Of a DNA stretch of 58,865 bases, positions 12,593 through 20,386 are shown piece by piece (position 1 is the first letter of the stretch; every line of letters begins with the position of its first letter). Under the pieces are notes generated by a model that was given only the letters and a program-made list of their open reading frames with translations, did not search any database and had not been told where the DNA came from. This DNA comes from Euryhalocaulis sp050486445 (GTDB lineage Bacteria; Pseudomonadota; Alphaproteobacteria; Caulobacterales; Maricaulaceae), in assembly GCA_050486445.1 (NCBI GenBank), contig JBJHDH010000020.1, positions 1-58,865 on the forward strand, in the 5' to 3' direction. The translations under genes and the position numbers were made by a program.

Positions 12593-12692
12593 CGGCGCGG
12601 TCCCGGCCCCGGTTAGAGTCGCAGGCCTGGACACGGCGCGGGCGCGGGCTTGAGCGCGGCGCGGCAGGCCGGCGCGGGGCGGCCAGACAGGG

Positions 12693-12827
12693 TCAGGCGG
12701 ACAGGCGCTTGCGGCCCTTGGCGCGGCGCGCGGCCAGAACCTTGCGCCCGGCCTTGGTCGCCATGCGCGCACGGAAGCCGTGACGGCGCTTCCGGACCAG
12801 CTTGCTGGGCTGATAAGTGCGTTTCAT
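12693..12827 (-). CDS. rpmH: 50S ribosomal protein L34
   Basis: 44 aa, reading MKRTYQPSKLVRKRRHGFRA and ending RRAKGRKRLSA, a full match to L34, a basic protein of the large subunit. The ATG at 12827 is chosen because longer upstream frames have no L34 character. It heads the minus-strand run rpmH - rnpA (100 bp gap) - yidC - engB, classic origin-proximal synteny. Its promoter must lie in 12830-12990, back to back with the plus-strand regulator gene at 13039. Confidence 0.97.
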   Translation of the reverse strand: MKRTYQPSKLVRKRRHGFRARMATKAGRKVLAARRAKGRKRLSA

Positions 12828-12985
12828 GGGAGGACGGGCCTCAAATCTTGCCCCGGACGCAGATCCGGGGGGGGTGTTCGCGGAGCGGCGGGCAATAGCG
12901 GCCCCGGCGCGGCAGGTCAAGCGCGCGAGGCGGAATGCGGGCGCCCCAGCGGCGCGCGGGCGCGCGGGCGCGTTCGCCCGACGCC

Positions 12986-13014
12986 TTGCGCATGATACGG
13001 CAACGCCGTATATG
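12986..13014 (+). promoter_or_regulatory. Promoter with palindromic operator for the HTH regulator gene
   Basis: A -35-like TTGCGC (12986-12991) and a -10-like TATATG (13009-13014) are separated by 17 bp. A perfect inverted repeat, ATACGGC-AAC-GCCGTAT (12995-13011), fills the spacer and enters the -10. This is the expected layout for an autorepressor operator, and the gene just downstream encodes a small HTH protein of antitoxin type. That this protein binds here is inferred. Confidence 0.6.
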
Positions 13015-13038
13015 ACCCGGCGCCAGGGAGCGGACGCA

Positions 13039-13359
13039 ATGGCTAAGGGCACGAAGGACAAGACGACGAATTTCGAGCGCATTATGCAGGGGCTTGGCGA
13101 GGCGGCGGATTTCGCCGCCGGCAGGGCCGATGCGAAAGCGTTCCGCGTATATGCGCCCGAGTCGGTGGACGTGCGGGCGATCCGCAAAAATCTTGGCCTG
13201 ACACAGCAGGAATTCGCGCGGAATTACGGCTTCACGCTGGGCGCGGTGCGCGACTGGGAACAGGGCCGGCGCCGGCCAGAGGCCAGCGCGCGCGTGCTGC
13301 TGAAAATCATCGAGCATCGCCCCGATATAGTAGCCGAAGTGCTGGGCGCGGCGGCGTAG
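13039..13359 (+). CDS. XRE-type HTH regulator, antitoxin-like (HigA/NadS type)
   Basis: A 106-aa protein with an N-terminal linker and a C-terminal XRE helix-turn-helix: IRKNLGLTQQEFARNYGFTL followed by GAVRDWEQGRRRPE. This is the arrangement of HigA/NadS-like antitoxins, with the characteristic tail LLKIIEHRPDIVAEVL. No RelE/HigB-type toxin lies on either side. The gene starts the lower-G+C island with the methyltransferase, so it may act as a control protein for the restriction-modification genes or be an orphan antitoxin. The start ATG at 13039 follows AGGGAGCGG; the frame also extends upstream but without family similarity. A palindrome in its promoter suggests autoregulation. Confidence 0.85.
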   Translation: MAKGTKDKTTNFERIMQGLGEAADFAAGRADAKAFRVYAPESVDVRAIRKNLGLTQQEFARNYGFTLGAVRDWEQGRRRPEASARVLLKIIEHRPDIVAEVLGAAA

Positions 13360-13409
13360 GGGCGGCGGGCGCACTATAAGAACCTGCGGAGATTGACCGC
13401 ACCTCATTT

Positions 13410-13424
13410 GTTCTTAATATGTTC
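13410..13424 (+). promoter_or_regulatory. LexA (SOS) box-like site before the methyltransferase
   Basis: GTTC-TTAATAT-GTTC matches exactly the GTTC-N7-GTTC form known for alphaproteobacterial LexA. It lies 58 bp before the methyltransferase ATG in the only A+T-rich intergenic DNA here. A possible -10, TATACT, is at 13443-13448. A repressor bound at this site would block the promoter. Function is inferred from the motif only. Confidence 0.5.
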
Positions 13425-13481
13425 TCTCTATCTTTATCGGGCTATACTCGATTTAGTGTTTGAATAGGGGAGAACCACAAT

Positions 13482-14471
13482 ATGCCGCGCAAAATTGCGT
13501 ATTCCTCCGAATTGCTAAGCTCCGTGGAATTTTGCGCTGGCGCCGGAGGACAGGCGCTTGGGCTGGAACAAGCGGGCTTCCGCCACGAACAGGTCGTTGA
13601 AATCGACGCGGATTCCTGCCGGACGCTGCGCCTGAACCGGCCGGAATGGAATGTCTGGGAAGGCGACATGAGGGAATTCGATCCGCGCCCCTTCAAGGGC
13701 GTCGATCTGGTCGCAGGCGGTCTCCCCTGTCCCCCGTTTTCCATTGCCGGGAAACAGCTCGGCGAACTGGACGAGCGGAACCTGTTCCCCGCGGCGCTCG
13801 ATATTATTGATGAAATCCGCCCCGGCGCGGTGATGATTGAAAACGTGCGCGGGTTTATGGGGGCGGTGTTCGAGGATTACCGCCTCCGGCTCAAAACCCG
13901 GCTCCATAAAATGGGGTATTGGTCGGATTTCCGCTTATTCAACGCCTCCGACTATGGCGTTCCCCAGCTTCGGCCGCGCGTCGTCATCATCGCACTGCGC
14001 CATGCCTTCAAGGAAAATTTCGCCTGGCCCGTTCCGAACACGGATAATCCGCCTTCTGTTGGCGACACCCTTCATGACCTGATGGTGGCCAATGGCTGGC
14101 GGGGCGCAAAGCAATGGGCGCGCAAGGCCGATGATATTGCGCCGACCATTGTTGGAGGCTCCAAGAAGCATGGCGGTCCCGACCTCGGCCCGACGCGGGC
14201 GCGCGCCGCATGGCAAGCGCTTGGCGTGAACGGCAAGAGCATCGCCGAGGAGGCGCCGCCCCGCGACTTTGTTGGTTTGCCGCGCCTGACCGTGCGTATG
14301 GTTGCCCGCATCCAGGGCTTTCCTGACGATTGGGAATTCAGTGGCCGCAAGACGGCGGCCTACCGGCAGGTAGGGAATGCGTTCCCGCCGCCTGTGGCGC
14401 GCGCGGTAGCCATTGCCGCTTCAAAGGCATTGATGGGCGAAGAGCAAAGCTATGGCGTTCAAGCCGCGTAG
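13482..14471 (+). CDS. DNA (cytosine-5-)-methyltransferase (Dcm family)
   Basis: A 329-aa type II C5-cytosine methyltransferase that adds methyl from AdoMet to C5 of cytosine. Motifs appear in order: I VEFCAGAGGQALGLEQAG, IV GGLPCPPFS with the catalytic Cys near residue 83, VI MIENVRGF, VIII YGVPQLRPRVVIIA, IX RLTVRMVARIQGFPDDW and X YRQVGNAFPPPVARA. The short gap between VIII and IX means a small target-recognition domain, so the recognition site cannot be predicted. The gene overlaps the HNH gene by 20 bp and is followed by vsr, giving a methylation, restriction and T:G-repair cassette. The G+C content is clearly lower than in the flanking genes, consistent with transfer. Confidence 0.95.
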   Translation: MPRKIAYSSELLSSVEFCAGAGGQALGLEQAGFRHEQVVEIDADSCRTLRLNRPEWNVWEGDMREFDPRPFKGVDLVAGGLPCPPFSIAGKQLGELDERNLFPAALDIIDEIRPGAVMIENVRGFMGAVFEDYRLRLKTRLHKMGYWSDFRLFNASDYGVPQLRPRVVIIALRHAFKENFAWPVPNTDNPPSVGDTLHDLMVANGWRGAKQWARKADDIAPTIVGGSKKHGGPDLGPTRARAAWQALGVNGKSIAEEAPPRDFVGLPRLTVRMVARIQGFPDDWEFSGRKTAAYRQVGNAFPPPVARAVAIAASKALMGEEQSYGVQAA

Positions 14472-15051
14472 GAAAGGTGCGAAGACGAAACTCCGCGAAC
14501 ACTTCCTGGCCAATATTGGCCGGGTCATGAGCAGCGAAGAACTGCAAGCTGTCGCTGACGGCCGCGCGGAATGGGCTCGCAGAATCAGAGAACTGCGGGA
14601 CGAAGAGGGTTATCAGATAAAAACGCACAATGACCGGAGTGATTTGAAACCCGGTCAATATGTCTTGATTGATGCAAAACCCCTTCCCGCCTTTGCCCGT
14701 GGAATTTCCAAGGAAGTTCGGGCGCTGGTATTGGATCGAAATGGATTCACATGCCAGATGTGCGGCGCGGCGGCGGGGGAACCGCATCCTTACGCGGAAG
14801 GCAAGAAGACCCGATTACACATAGGGCACATCGTTGATAAGTCGCATGGCGGCTCTGATGAACCCGAGAATTTACGAGCACTCTGCTCAGTATGTAATGA
14901 AGGGGCCGCCAATCTGACGCTTCAGCGCCCAGGCGCCGCAAAGTTATTGAGCCAACTGCGAAGAGCCCCCGGCAAAGACCAGATCGACGTTCTCCGCTGG
15001 CTAGTTCAAAAGTATCCAAATCAAACACGTTCTGTCCTGGATGGCGGATAA
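14452..15051 (+). CDS. HNH endonuclease, probable cognate restriction enzyme
   Basis: A 199-aa protein. Residues about 10-60 look like a winged-helix DNA-binding region (LREHFLANIGRVMSSEELQA, then WARRIRELRDEEGYQI). Residues about 95-160 form an HNH nuclease with zinc-type CxxC pairs: CQMCG, HIGHIVDKSHGGSDEPENLR and LCSVCN. The wHTH plus HNH architecture is known for type II and modification-dependent restriction enzymes. The ATG at 14452 lies inside the end of the methyltransferase gene, and the end overlaps vsr by 11 bp, so the three genes form one transcript. Whether it cuts unmethylated or methylated DNA cannot be told from the sequence. Confidence 0.9.
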   Translation: MAFKPRRKGAKTKLREHFLANIGRVMSSEELQAVADGRAEWARRIRELRDEEGYQIKTHNDRSDLKPGQYVLIDAKPLPAFARGISKEVRALVLDRNGFTCQMCGAAAGEPHPYAEGKKTRLHIGHIVDKSHGGSDEPENLRALCSVCNEGAANLTLQRPGAAKLLSQLRRAPGKDQIDVLRWLVQKYPNQTRSVLDGG

Positions 15052-15457
15052 GCTCACTCGAGAACGCCGCAGCCAGAACATGGCGGCGATCCGGTCGAAG
15101 GACATGAAGCCGGAAATGGTGGTGCGGCGGCTTGCTCATGGGATGGGCTATCGCTACCGGCTGCACCGGAAAGATCTGCCCGGAAAGCCTGATCTCGTTT
15201 TTGGCCCGCGCAAAAAAGTCGTGTTTGTGCATGGATGTTTCTGGCACCAGCATCCTGACCCAAATTGCCGGGATGCGCGCCCGCCAAAATCCAACCAGAA
15301 TTATTGGTCGCCGAAGCTGGAAAGAAATCAGCAGCGCGACGCCGAACATACCGCAAAGCTCAAAGCTGCCGGATGGAAGGTGCTGACGGTCTGGGAGTGC
15401 GAGACAAAACACCCGGACAAAATCGCCAAACGGCTCGCCAAATTTCTTGACGCCTGA
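15041..15457 (+). CDS. vsr: Very short patch repair endonuclease
   Basis: A 138-aa Vsr homologue, which nicks 5' of the T in T:G mismatches left when 5-methylcytosine deaminates. Family motifs are RSQNMAAIRSKDMKPEMVVR, the YRLHRKDLPGKPDLVF nuclease core with its metal-binding Asp, and VFVHGCFWHQH...C, with the His/Cys residues that hold the structural zinc. Its presence beside a C5-cytosine methyltransferase is the usual arrangement and supports a 5-methylcytosine product. It overlaps the end of the HNH gene. Confidence 0.95.
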   Translation: MADKLTRERRSQNMAAIRSKDMKPEMVVRRLAHGMGYRYRLHRKDLPGKPDLVFGPRKKVVFVHGCFWHQHPDPNCRDARPPKSNQNYWSPKLERNQQRDAEHTAKLKAAGWKVLTVWECETKHPDKIAKRLAKFLDA

Positions 15458-15477
15458 AATCCCGGGCTTCCGGCCCG

Positions 15478-15493
15478 CTAACCACCTCTTAAC
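15478..15493 (+). promoter_or_regulatory. CtrA-like box upstream of ftsK
   Basis: CTAA-CCACCTC-TTAAC (15478-15493) is one base from the CtrA consensus TTAA-N7-TTAAC. It lies 122 bp before the chosen ftsK ATG and just after vsr. CtrA is the cell-cycle regulator of Caulobacter-like alphaproteobacteria. Binding is not proven. Confidence 0.4.
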
Positions 15494-15614
15494 CCTCCGC
15501 CAACGGTTTGGGGCCAGAGTGCGCGCGAGGCGTGCGGCCTGCCGCGCGCATATTTGGAGCCTTGTGCGGCAAGCCCCGGCGGGCGGCCGCGCGGACCGCC
15601 GGAGCCTTCGCCGC

Positions 15615-18158
15615 ATGGCCGCCATCGACGCCAGACATTCAAGGCACAGCCGGCCCGGCGGGCCCGGCCCGCGCACCCGTAACGCCGGGCGCGCCCGGGA
15701 CACGCGGGATGACCGCGATGGTTGGAATGACCTGGATCACAATGAGGGCGGATTGCATCTGACCTTCGCCGGGGCGGCGCGGATGCTGCTGGTCCAGGCG
15801 CTGGGCCTGGCGCTGATCTCCGCCGGCGTGTTCGGCGTCGCGGCCAGCGCCTTCCATAATCCGCTGGACCCGAGCTGGAACGCCGCGACCGGCATGGCGG
15901 TGAGCCATCCGATGGGCGCGATGGGGGCGCAGGCGGCCGACCTGCTGCTCCAGCTTCTGGGCTGGGCCGGGCCGGCCGCCGGTCTGGTGATGGCGGCGGG
16001 CGGGCTGGCGCTGCTGGTCCGGCCGCTGAGGCCGCGCCGGAGCATGGCCATGCTGCGCGCGCTGGCCGGCGTGCTGTTCACCATCTGCTTCGCCGCCGCG
16101 GCGAGCGCGCTGCCGGTGCCCGCCGCATGGCCGTTCGCCACGGGGCTGGGCGGGGTGCTGGGCGATGCGGTGTTCTTTGCGGCGCGCGCGCCGGTCTCGA
16201 TGCTGGACTCCGCGCTTGCCGGCGCGCTGATCGCGGCGCTGGGCCTGCTGCTTTCCGCCGGTTTTCTGTTTTTCTTTTTCGATCTGCGTCCGCGCGATCT
16301 GCGCGAGGGCGCGCACGCCGCCGCGCGCGTGTGGCGCGGCGCATGTTTTGCCTGGGCGCGGGCCGAGGAGATTGTGGCCGGACTGCGCGACCTGGCCGCC
16401 GCGCGCGGCTGGCTGAAGGGCGCGCGCGAAACCGAAGACGCGGCGGGCCCGGCCTGGCGCGACGCGGACTATGCCGGGGATGACGACGACGACGATGACG
16501 CGGACTGGGACGAAGCGGATGGCGCGGTGACGCGGCCCGGCGCGCCGGCGGCGCGCGCGCGCATCGCCCGGCCCGCGAAGACGGCGAAAGCCTCCACCCG
16601 CGAGGCGCGCGAGGCGCAGCGGGCGCTGCCGCTTTCACGCACGGCGGATTTCGAATTACCGCGCCTGGATTTTCTGACCCGCCCAACGCCGCGCAGCAAC
16701 GACATGGACGAGGCGGCGCTGCGCCAGAACGCGGCGCTGCTGGAGACCACGCTTTCGGATTTCGGCGTCAAGGGCGAGATTGGCGAGGTGCGCCCCGGTC
16801 CGGTGGTGACGCTGTATGAGTTCGAGCCCGCGCCGGGCGTCAAATCCAGCCGCGTCATCAATCTGGCCGACGATGTGGCGCGCAGCATGAGCGCCACGGC
16901 CTGCCGCATCGCCGTTGCGCCCGGACGCAATGCGATGGGCATCGAGCTGCCGAACCGCAAGCGCGAGACCGTCTTCCTGCGCGCGCTGCTGGCCTCGCGC
17001 GAATACGATTCCAGCCGGATGGAACTGCCGATGGCGCTGGGCGAGACCATCGGTGGCGAGCCGTTCATCGCCGATCTGGCGCGCATGCCGCATCTGCTGA
17101 TCGCGGGCACCACCGGATCGGGCAAGTCGGTGGGGATCAATTCGATGATCCTGTCGCTGCTCTACCGGCTGACGCCCGAACAGTGCCGCTTCATCATGAT
17201 CGACCCCAAGATGCTGGAGCTTTCCGTCTATGACGGGATTCCGCATCTGCTGGCGCCGGTGGTGACCGATCCGAAGAAAGCGGTGGTGGCGCTGAAATGG
17301 ACGGTGCGGGAGATGGAGAACCGCTACCGCAAAATGTCGAAGCTGGGCGTGCGCAATCTGGAGAATTTCAACGCGCGCGTGGACGAGGCGCTGGAAGCGG
17401 ACGAGCCGCTGACCCGCACCGTGCAGACCGGATACGACCGCGAGACCGGCGAGCCGGTCTATGAGACCGAGGAGATTCCCGCCGAGAAAATGCCGCTGAT
17501 CGTCGTGGTGATCGACGAGATGGCGGACCTGATGATCGTGGCGGGCAAGGAGATCGAGGGCGCGGTGCAGCGCCTGGCGCAGATGGCGCGCGCGGCGGGC
17601 ATCCATTTGATCATGGCGACGCAGCGGCCCAGCACCGACGTCATCACCGGCGTCATCAAGGCCAATTTCCCGACACGGATTTCGTTTTCCGTCACGTCCA
17701 AGATCGACAGCCGCGTGGTGCTGGGCGAACAGGGCGCCGAGCAGCTCCTGGGTCAGGGCGACATGCTCTATATGGCCAGCGGCGGGCGGCTGCGCCGTCT
17801 GCACGGGCCGTTCGTCTCTGACCGCGAGGTGGAGGCCATCACCCGGCATCTGAAGAAACAGGCCGCGCCGGAATATCTGGAAGAAATTACAGAAGACGAT
17901 GGCGAGGACGGCGGCGGCGCCGGGATGTTCGGCGATCTGTCCGACGGCGCAAACGCCGAGGGCGATCTTTACGACAAGGCCGTCGCCGTGGTCGCGCGCG
18001 ACCGCAAGGCCACCACCTCCTATATCCAGCGGCGCTTGCAGATCGGATATAACCGCGCCGCCACGCTGATGGAGCGGATGGAGGAAGAGGGCGTGATCAG
18101 CGCCCCCAACCATGCCGGCAAGCGCGAGGTCTTTGTGCGCGACCCCAACGAGATCTGA
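15615..18158 (+). CDS. ftsK: DNA translocase FtsK
   Basis: Septal DNA pump that clears and resolves chromosome termini at division. From the ATG at 15615, preceded by GGAG ten bases upstream, it has 847 aa. Order: about four N-terminal transmembrane helices (residues about 45-230), a short variable linker with an acidic run (DDDDDDDADWDEAD), the alpha/beta motor with Walker A GTTGSGKS near residue 496 and Walker B LIVVVIDEMADLM, then the C-terminal gamma winged helix (TSYIQRRLQIGYNRAATLME). A longer frame begins at 15447 inside vsr, but its extra 56 residues are Arg-rich and not FtsK-like. The linker is much shorter than in E. coli FtsK, as is usual in alphaproteobacteria. Confidence 0.95.
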   Translation: MAAIDARHSRHSRPGGPGPRTRNAGRARDTRDDRDGWNDLDHNEGGLHLTFAGAARMLLVQALGLALISAGVFGVAASAFHNPLDPSWNAATGMAVSHPMGAMGAQAADLLLQLLGWAGPAAGLVMAAGGLALLVRPLRPRRSMAMLRALAGVLFTICFAAAASALPVPAAWPFATGLGGVLGDAVFFAARAPVSMLDSALAGALIAALGLLLSAGFLFFFFDLRPRDLREGAHAAARVWRGACFAWARAEEIVAGLRDLAAARGWLKGARETEDAAGPAWRDADYAGDDDDDDDADWDEADGAVTRPGAPAARARIARPAKTAKASTREAREAQRALPLSRTADFELPRLDFLTRPTPRSNDMDEAALRQNAALLETTLSDFGVKGEIGEVRPGPVVTLYEFEPAPGVKSSRVINLADDVARSMSATACRIAVAPGRNAMGIELPNRKRETVFLRALLASREYDSSRMELPMALGETIGGEPFIADLARMPHLLIAGTTGSGKSVGINSMILSLLYRLTPEQCRFIMIDPKMLELSVYDGIPHLLAPVVTDPKKAVVALKWTVREMENRYRKMSKLGVRNLENFNARVDEALEADEPLTRTVQTGYDRETGEPVYETEEIPAEKMPLIVVVIDEMADLMIVAGKEIEGAVQRLAQMARAAGIHLIMATQRPSTDVITGVIKANFPTRISFSVTSKIDSRVVLGEQGAEQLLGQGDMLYMASGGRLRRLHGPFVSDREVEAITRHLKKQAAPEYLEEITEDDGEDGGGAGMFGDLSDGANAEGDLYDKAVAVVARDRKATTSYIQRRLQIGYNRAATLMERMEEEGVISAPNHAGKREVFVRDPNEI

Positions 18159-18171
18159 GCGCGTTACGTTA

Positions 18172-18345
18172 TCCTCCCCCGTTTACGGGGGAGGGGGACC
18201 ATCGACCCCGGAGTAATCCGGGGGAAGATGGTGGAGGGGGCGGACGCAGCATAAATGTCAAAAACCGGGGCGCACTCGCCCCCCTCACCGCCTTCGGCGT
18301 TCCCCTCCCCCCGCTTCGCAGGGGGAGATCACGCGCCAATCCAGT
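18172..18345. repeat. Intergenic G+C-rich palindromic repeat cluster
   Basis: The gap after ftsK is made of nested inverted repeats: CCTCCCCCGTTTACGGGGGAGG, a second arm pair around GACCCCGGAGTAATCCGGGG, and a matching CCCCCTCACC...GGTGGAGGGGG pair. The GACCCCGGA-TAATCCGGGG hairpin reappears in altered form (54577-54596) inside the repeat near 54.6 kb, so it is a mobile or dispersed sequence family. The part nearest ftsK could also serve as its terminator. Confidence 0.6.
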
Positions 18346-18431
18346 CACGCAAAGTTTCCGGGCCGGATTGCTTTCAGGCGGGCGGCGTCTGGCGTAGCAT
18401 CCGCGCTCCCAAGGAGGAGGAGAGAATTCCC

Positions 18432-19382
18432 ATGCCCCGCTTGAGCATTATTTTTCTGGCCGCGACAGCCGCGGCCGCCACAGGTTTCAGCGCGCAGGCG
18501 CACGATCTGACCGCCAGCCCGCTGGCCGGCCCGCCGGGCCCAGACGCGCCGCAGGCCCATGCGCGCGGCTTCGCCGGACCTGAGGCCGTCTATGTGCCGC
18601 TGGGCCGGGACTACGCCATCGTGTCCAACACCAACGGCAATTTCGGCCCGCCGCGCCCCGATTCCGAGCCGGGCTTCCTGTCGAAGCTGGGCCTCAATGG
18701 CCGCGTCCAGGAAATGCACTGGGTGCAGGACGAGCGGATGCGCGGCCTGACCGGGATGCGCAGCTTTGGCGATACGCTCTATGTCGCCAACGGCACGTCG
18801 ATCATCGCGGTGGACATGAACGCCGGCGAGATGACGGGCCTGTATGAGTGTCCGGACGCGGGCTTCATCAATGACATCGCCACCGGGCCGGACGGAACCG
18901 TCTATGGCTCTGACACCACCGGCGCCGGGATTTTCACCGTGCCGGCGGGCGGGGGCGAATGCACATGGTTTATCGAACGCACCGCGACGCCGGGCGCGCC
19001 GCCCAATCCGGGCAATCCGCTACAAACCATCAACGGTCTCTATGGCGCCGATGATGCGCTGATGGCGGTGACGATCCCGGGCCGCGTGCTGTCCATCGAC
19101 TATGACTCCGGGGAGGTCACGGTTCTGGCCGAGGACGTGGGCAGCCTGGACGGCATCGAGCCCTATGGCGACCGCAACGGCTCCGAAGGCTGGCTGATCT
19201 CCGACACGCGCGGCAAGATCATCCATTTCCACGAAGGCGATGTGCAGGTGCTGGTCGACAGCTCCAGCGCCGGGATCGGCGGCAACGATATGGGCTATGA
19301 TCCCGAGAGCGGGACCGCGCTGCTGGCGCGGCTGAGCTTTGACATGATCAGCCTGTATTCAATCCGCAAGGCGGACGAATAG
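18432..19382 (+). CDS. Secreted beta-propeller protein (SMP-30/NHL-like)
   Basis: 316 aa with a cleavable signal peptide (LSIIFLAATAAAATGFSAQA, then HD). The mature part has repeated propeller-like strands: LRSFGDTLYVANGTSI-type blades, FINDIATGPDGTVYGSDTTG and PYGDRNGSEGWLISDTRGKI. This resembles SMP-30/gluconolactonase-like or NHL propellers, but I cannot see a full catalytic set, so the substrate is unknown. The ATG at 18432 follows a strong ribosome binding site (AGGAGGAG). It interrupts an otherwise familiar ftsK-lolA-xthA neighbourhood together with the DsbA-like gene. Confidence 0.75.
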   Translation: MPRLSIIFLAATAAAATGFSAQAHDLTASPLAGPPGPDAPQAHARGFAGPEAVYVPLGRDYAIVSNTNGNFGPPRPDSEPGFLSKLGLNGRVQEMHWVQDERMRGLTGMRSFGDTLYVANGTSIIAVDMNAGEMTGLYECPDAGFINDIATGPDGTVYGSDTTGAGIFTVPAGGGECTWFIERTATPGAPPNPGNPLQTINGLYGADDALMAVTIPGRVLSIDYDSGEVTVLAEDVGSLDGIEPYGDRNGSEGWLISDTRGKIIHFHEGDVQVLVDSSSAGIGGNDMGYDPESGTALLARLSFDMISLYSIRKADE

Positions 19383-19515
19383 AGAGCCGCGCGGACGCGC
19401 AGACATGACGATGCGCCCGGCGCGGCAGCGCGCCGGGCGCATCCATATCCAAGGCAAAGGCGCAGGGTTAGAGTATAAGGCGAAGACCGCCGCCGGTTTT
19501 GTTGGAGGCCATTGC

Positions 19516-20187
19516 ATGCGCACGATTCACACCGCCTTTGCCGCGATTCTGGCCTTTGGCGTGCTTGCCGGCTGCGGGCGGGACACAGCATCCGAGACGG
19601 CGGCCACATCCGCCGTGGAGACCGTGACGCTGGCCGACGCCGAGGCGCCGGGCCCGGACGCGGCGGTGCTGGGCGATCCGCGCGCGCCGATTGAGATTGT
19701 GGAATATCTTTCGACCACCTGCCCGCACTGCGCCGTGTTTCACATGACGCTGCTGCCGCATATCAAGACCGAATGGATCGACACCGGGCGCGCGCGCCTG
19801 GCGGTGCGGCCGCTGCCGACCGCGCCGATGCAGCTGGCCGCCGCCGGATTCCAGATGGCGCGCTGCGCCGGGGCGGAGCGGTATTTCGAGATGCTGGACG
19901 ATCTGTTTGCGACGCAGGAAATCCTGTTCGCCGCGGCGCAGCAGGGCGAAGCGCTGACCTATTTCGAATGGGTGGGCGAGGAATACGGCCTGGACCCCGA
20001 AGGCGTGGAGGCGTGCCTGATCGACGAGACGGGATTTGCGCAGCTGGACGCCGCCGGGGCCAGCGCCATGGCCGAGGGCGTGGGCGCGACGCCGACCTTC
20101 CTCATCAATGGCGTGATGTTCGGCTCCAATGAGCTTTATGACGAAGCGGCCTGGGACGCGGCGCTGGAATCGGCGCTGGCCGACTGA
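19516..20187 (+). CDS. DsbA-family thiol:disulfide lipoprotein
   Basis: 223 aa. The lipoprotein signal peptide has a lipobox LAGC (FAAILAFGVLAGC), so the protein is probably tethered to a membrane facing the periplasm. The thioredoxin-fold domain has the DsbA active site CPHC (YLSTTCPHCAVFH), a helical insert and the cis-Pro loop VGATPTFLING. It resembles the DsbA/DsbG-like 'thioredoxin domain' group (PF13462) that oxidises or isomerises envelope proteins. The ATG at 19516 follows TTGGAGG; the frame extends upstream without signal-peptide character. Confidence 0.88.
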   Translation: MRTIHTAFAAILAFGVLAGCGRDTASETAATSAVETVTLADAEAPGPDAAVLGDPRAPIEIVEYLSTTCPHCAVFHMTLLPHIKTEWIDTGRARLAVRPLPTAPMQLAAAGFQMARCAGAERYFEMLDDLFATQEILFAAAQQGEALTYFEWVGEEYGLDPEGVEACLIDETGFAQLDAAGASAMAEGVGATPTFLINGVMFGSNELYDEAAWDAALESALAD

Positions 20188-20386
20188 GGCCGGTCCGGGC
20201 CCTTCCTTACCCGAGCTGAACCTGTCTGTTCTCAGCCCGTTTGATTGAAATACAGGACCACTGAGCAAGGCGGCTTGAAGCGCCCGCCCGGTGCGGCGAT
20301 TCTGCGGCGCCCGGCTTCATCGCCGGTTCAGCGGCCAGTGCTAATCTGCGCCCATCATATATGCGCCCGTTATGGAGACAAAACCG

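Noticed and set aside
15639..16316. 225-codon minus-strand frame opposite ftsK
   Set aside because: It is Arg/Gln/His-rich and antisense to the conserved FtsK membrane region; no support for a gene.
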